From Anoplolepis gracilipes (Eukaryota; Arthropoda; Insecta; Hymenoptera; Formicidae): a stretch of 64,000 bases of DNA. Shown here in pieces: positions 62,377 to 64,000 of this stretch; position 1 is the first letter of the stretch, and the number at the start of each line of letters is the position of its first letter. Made by a program: the position numbers and the translations under genes. The notes below the pieces were generated by a model, which made no database searches, was not told the origin of the DNA, and was given only the letters and a program-made list of their open reading frames with translations. Location of the stretch: contig NC_132981.1 in NCBI RefSeq assembly GCF_047496725.1, positions 9,846,501-9,910,500 on the forward strand, in the 5' to 3' direction.

Positions 62377-64000
62377 TACGGAACATATAATTCTGTATTA
62401 TCATTTATTAATACAGATAATCCGAAATGTGTGCGATCTAATTAAAGAATTTTTTATGAAGATTTTGCTCCATTTTCTGGACTAAGATCTTACTTGTTTT
62501 TGCCGTTGTATAATATCTATAATATCTATTTGCCAATTACTTTAATAGTTTGAAAAATCTATAAAAGACTGCAAGCAATCTGGAACGTTTCAACGTTATC
62601 ACGAGATGCATTTTAGAAAGAAAAAGAAGAAAAAAAAAACGAACTTGTACGACTCTCGACCGTGGCGAGCGGAAAAATGCTGACGTATATCCCGAAATAA
62701 ATCATTTCTTCTTACGACCGCCTGCGTCCGATCCTCTTACGTTCATCTTTAATCGGCTTCACGACGCGCATCTCGTTACCTTGCGTTGCGACCCACGACG
62801 TTTAGGACGATTAGAACGCAGCGACGGTATAAAGATGATAAAAAAAGGGACCGCAAGAACTCGCAGTTCAAGTCGGAGGATTGGAACCGGTATAAGCTCG
62901 GTGTTTGTACAGATTCTTGTGTGTGATAGTCTCGTAAAAAAAAAAAAAAAAAAAAATTATTTCTATCTTTATCACGTGTCAGTCGGCACGTAACAAATTC
63001 GGACAAGGTGCAAATACCAGATGACATAATCGTTCATTAAATAACACTCACATTTATATCACTTTAATAAATGTTTGTCAAACAAATTATATCTTTGAAA
63101 TAGTCCCACCTATATTTTTTTTTTTTTTTAATTATTAATGTGGCATTTCAAGCTCACCGCTTTTATGTTTTCGGCCGTTAATTCAAGCTGACGAAACGAT
63201 AATTTACCATACGACTTCGTAATCGCTGTACACGCGTGAGATACGTGCTCGCGTGCGATTCGTTGGCCGACATCGTGGAAAGGTTGTTCCTTTTGCGGCG
63301 CGTGAAAAGTGTAACGAGAGCTCGTATATCAAGCAGCCACACAATTTTAAATCGCCGTTTGTCCTACAGAATTATAGGGATCCAAAGAGAGGTGTCGCAA
63401 TAAATTTCACCGACGCACATCGCAGTCTTCCGCATCGCGATCATTGAAGTTCGCGAAATTCAGAAGAAATTTGATACACGCGATTTATCTCGATTCGATA
63501 CCTCGTGTATTATTCGTTTATTCATGTCTGATCGAAGAGATGATTGATCGCGGCGGATCGCGACAGTTGAAGGTCTCTCTAAAAAATATTATTGTAATTA
63601 TATTTTGTTGTGTACTTTGGCGGAAAAAAATGTCTCAATTGAATTTATCATATTCATATAATATCATTCTAAAAAAGTCAGACTAAATTATACGAGTATA
63701 TTATATTAAGAATGCACACACCAATAAATAATAATAAAGTGTTATAATTGAATTATCATTTAAATATTATAAACCAAAATTAATATTTAATTTTAATATA
63801 AATGTTATTTAAAATAAATATTATAATAAAATTATTTGTAAGAATATAAAAATTATGAAATTATTAATATATTATAAATATAAAAAAATAATATTTTTAT
63901 TTTTAGATATACCTCTTTTTTTTTTTTATTTTTATGTGCCCTCTAATCGCGATTGATAATAATTATTGCCGTAAGGTGCTTTTTTTCTTATTTTTTAACG
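62377..64000. other. Gene-free stretch to the window end
   Basis: It holds a poly-A run at 62936-62956, a poly-T run near 63115-63129 and a strongly AT-rich tail from 63.7 kb. Open frames at 63253-63447 and 63444-63686 have no family features. No gene is cut by the window edge that I can recognise. Confidence 0.5.

Overview
The window reads as non-coding nuclear DNA from an insect. The most likely source is a hymenopteran, and an ant fits best. The reasons are an AT-rich background in which CpG is not depleted, many long (CT)n/(GA)n, (AT)n and poly-A/T tracts, and many short transposon derivatives with TA, TTAA or 8-bp target-site duplications. There are no bacterial-style operons, no rRNA or tRNA gene, no CRISPR array and no recognisable protein-coding gene. 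The open frames of 60-180 codons are mostly chance frames. Many run through microsatellites and encode runs such as RERERE or LSLSLS, and none matches a family I recognise. The window is best taken as intergenic DNA or the inside of a very large intron.

Layout. 0-7 kb: featureless DNA with a Tc1/mariner-type foldback element (2161-2823), a (A)32 tract and a (TC)n tract. 6.7-7.2 kb: first copy of a TTAA-flanked element, with a second inverted copy at 45.0-45.5 kb. 10.2-11.2 kb: a tandem array of ~158-bp monomers alternating between two types, so that the higher-order unit is a ~315-bp dimer. 13.5, 17.6 and 36.7 kb: three copies of one TA-flanked MITE family, one of them internally deleted and one inverted. 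15.4 kb: a 265-bp hAT-like element with an exact 8-bp duplication and a reiterated ATTACC motif. 22.4 kb: another TA-flanked MITE. 25.9 and 46.2 kb: two GC-rich islands with unusual open frames, the only stretches I would test as possible exons. 39.2-39.6 kb: a large inverted repeat whose loop holds a hammerhead-ribozyme-like motif. A related motif lies on the minus strand at 62.1 kb. 54.5-57.4 kb: a short palindromic element, a 232-bp tandem duplication and a base-perfect palindrome with 111-bp arms, all within 3 kb.

The elements appear to be non-autonomous passengers. None has a transposase frame, so none can work without proteins encoded elsewhere. The observations most worth following are the perfect palindrome at 57.2-57.4 kb, the dimeric satellite-like array at 10.2-11.2 kb, the hammerhead-like motifs and the hAT-like element with its motif array. 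All identities and boundaries were read by eye; no alignment or database search was run.
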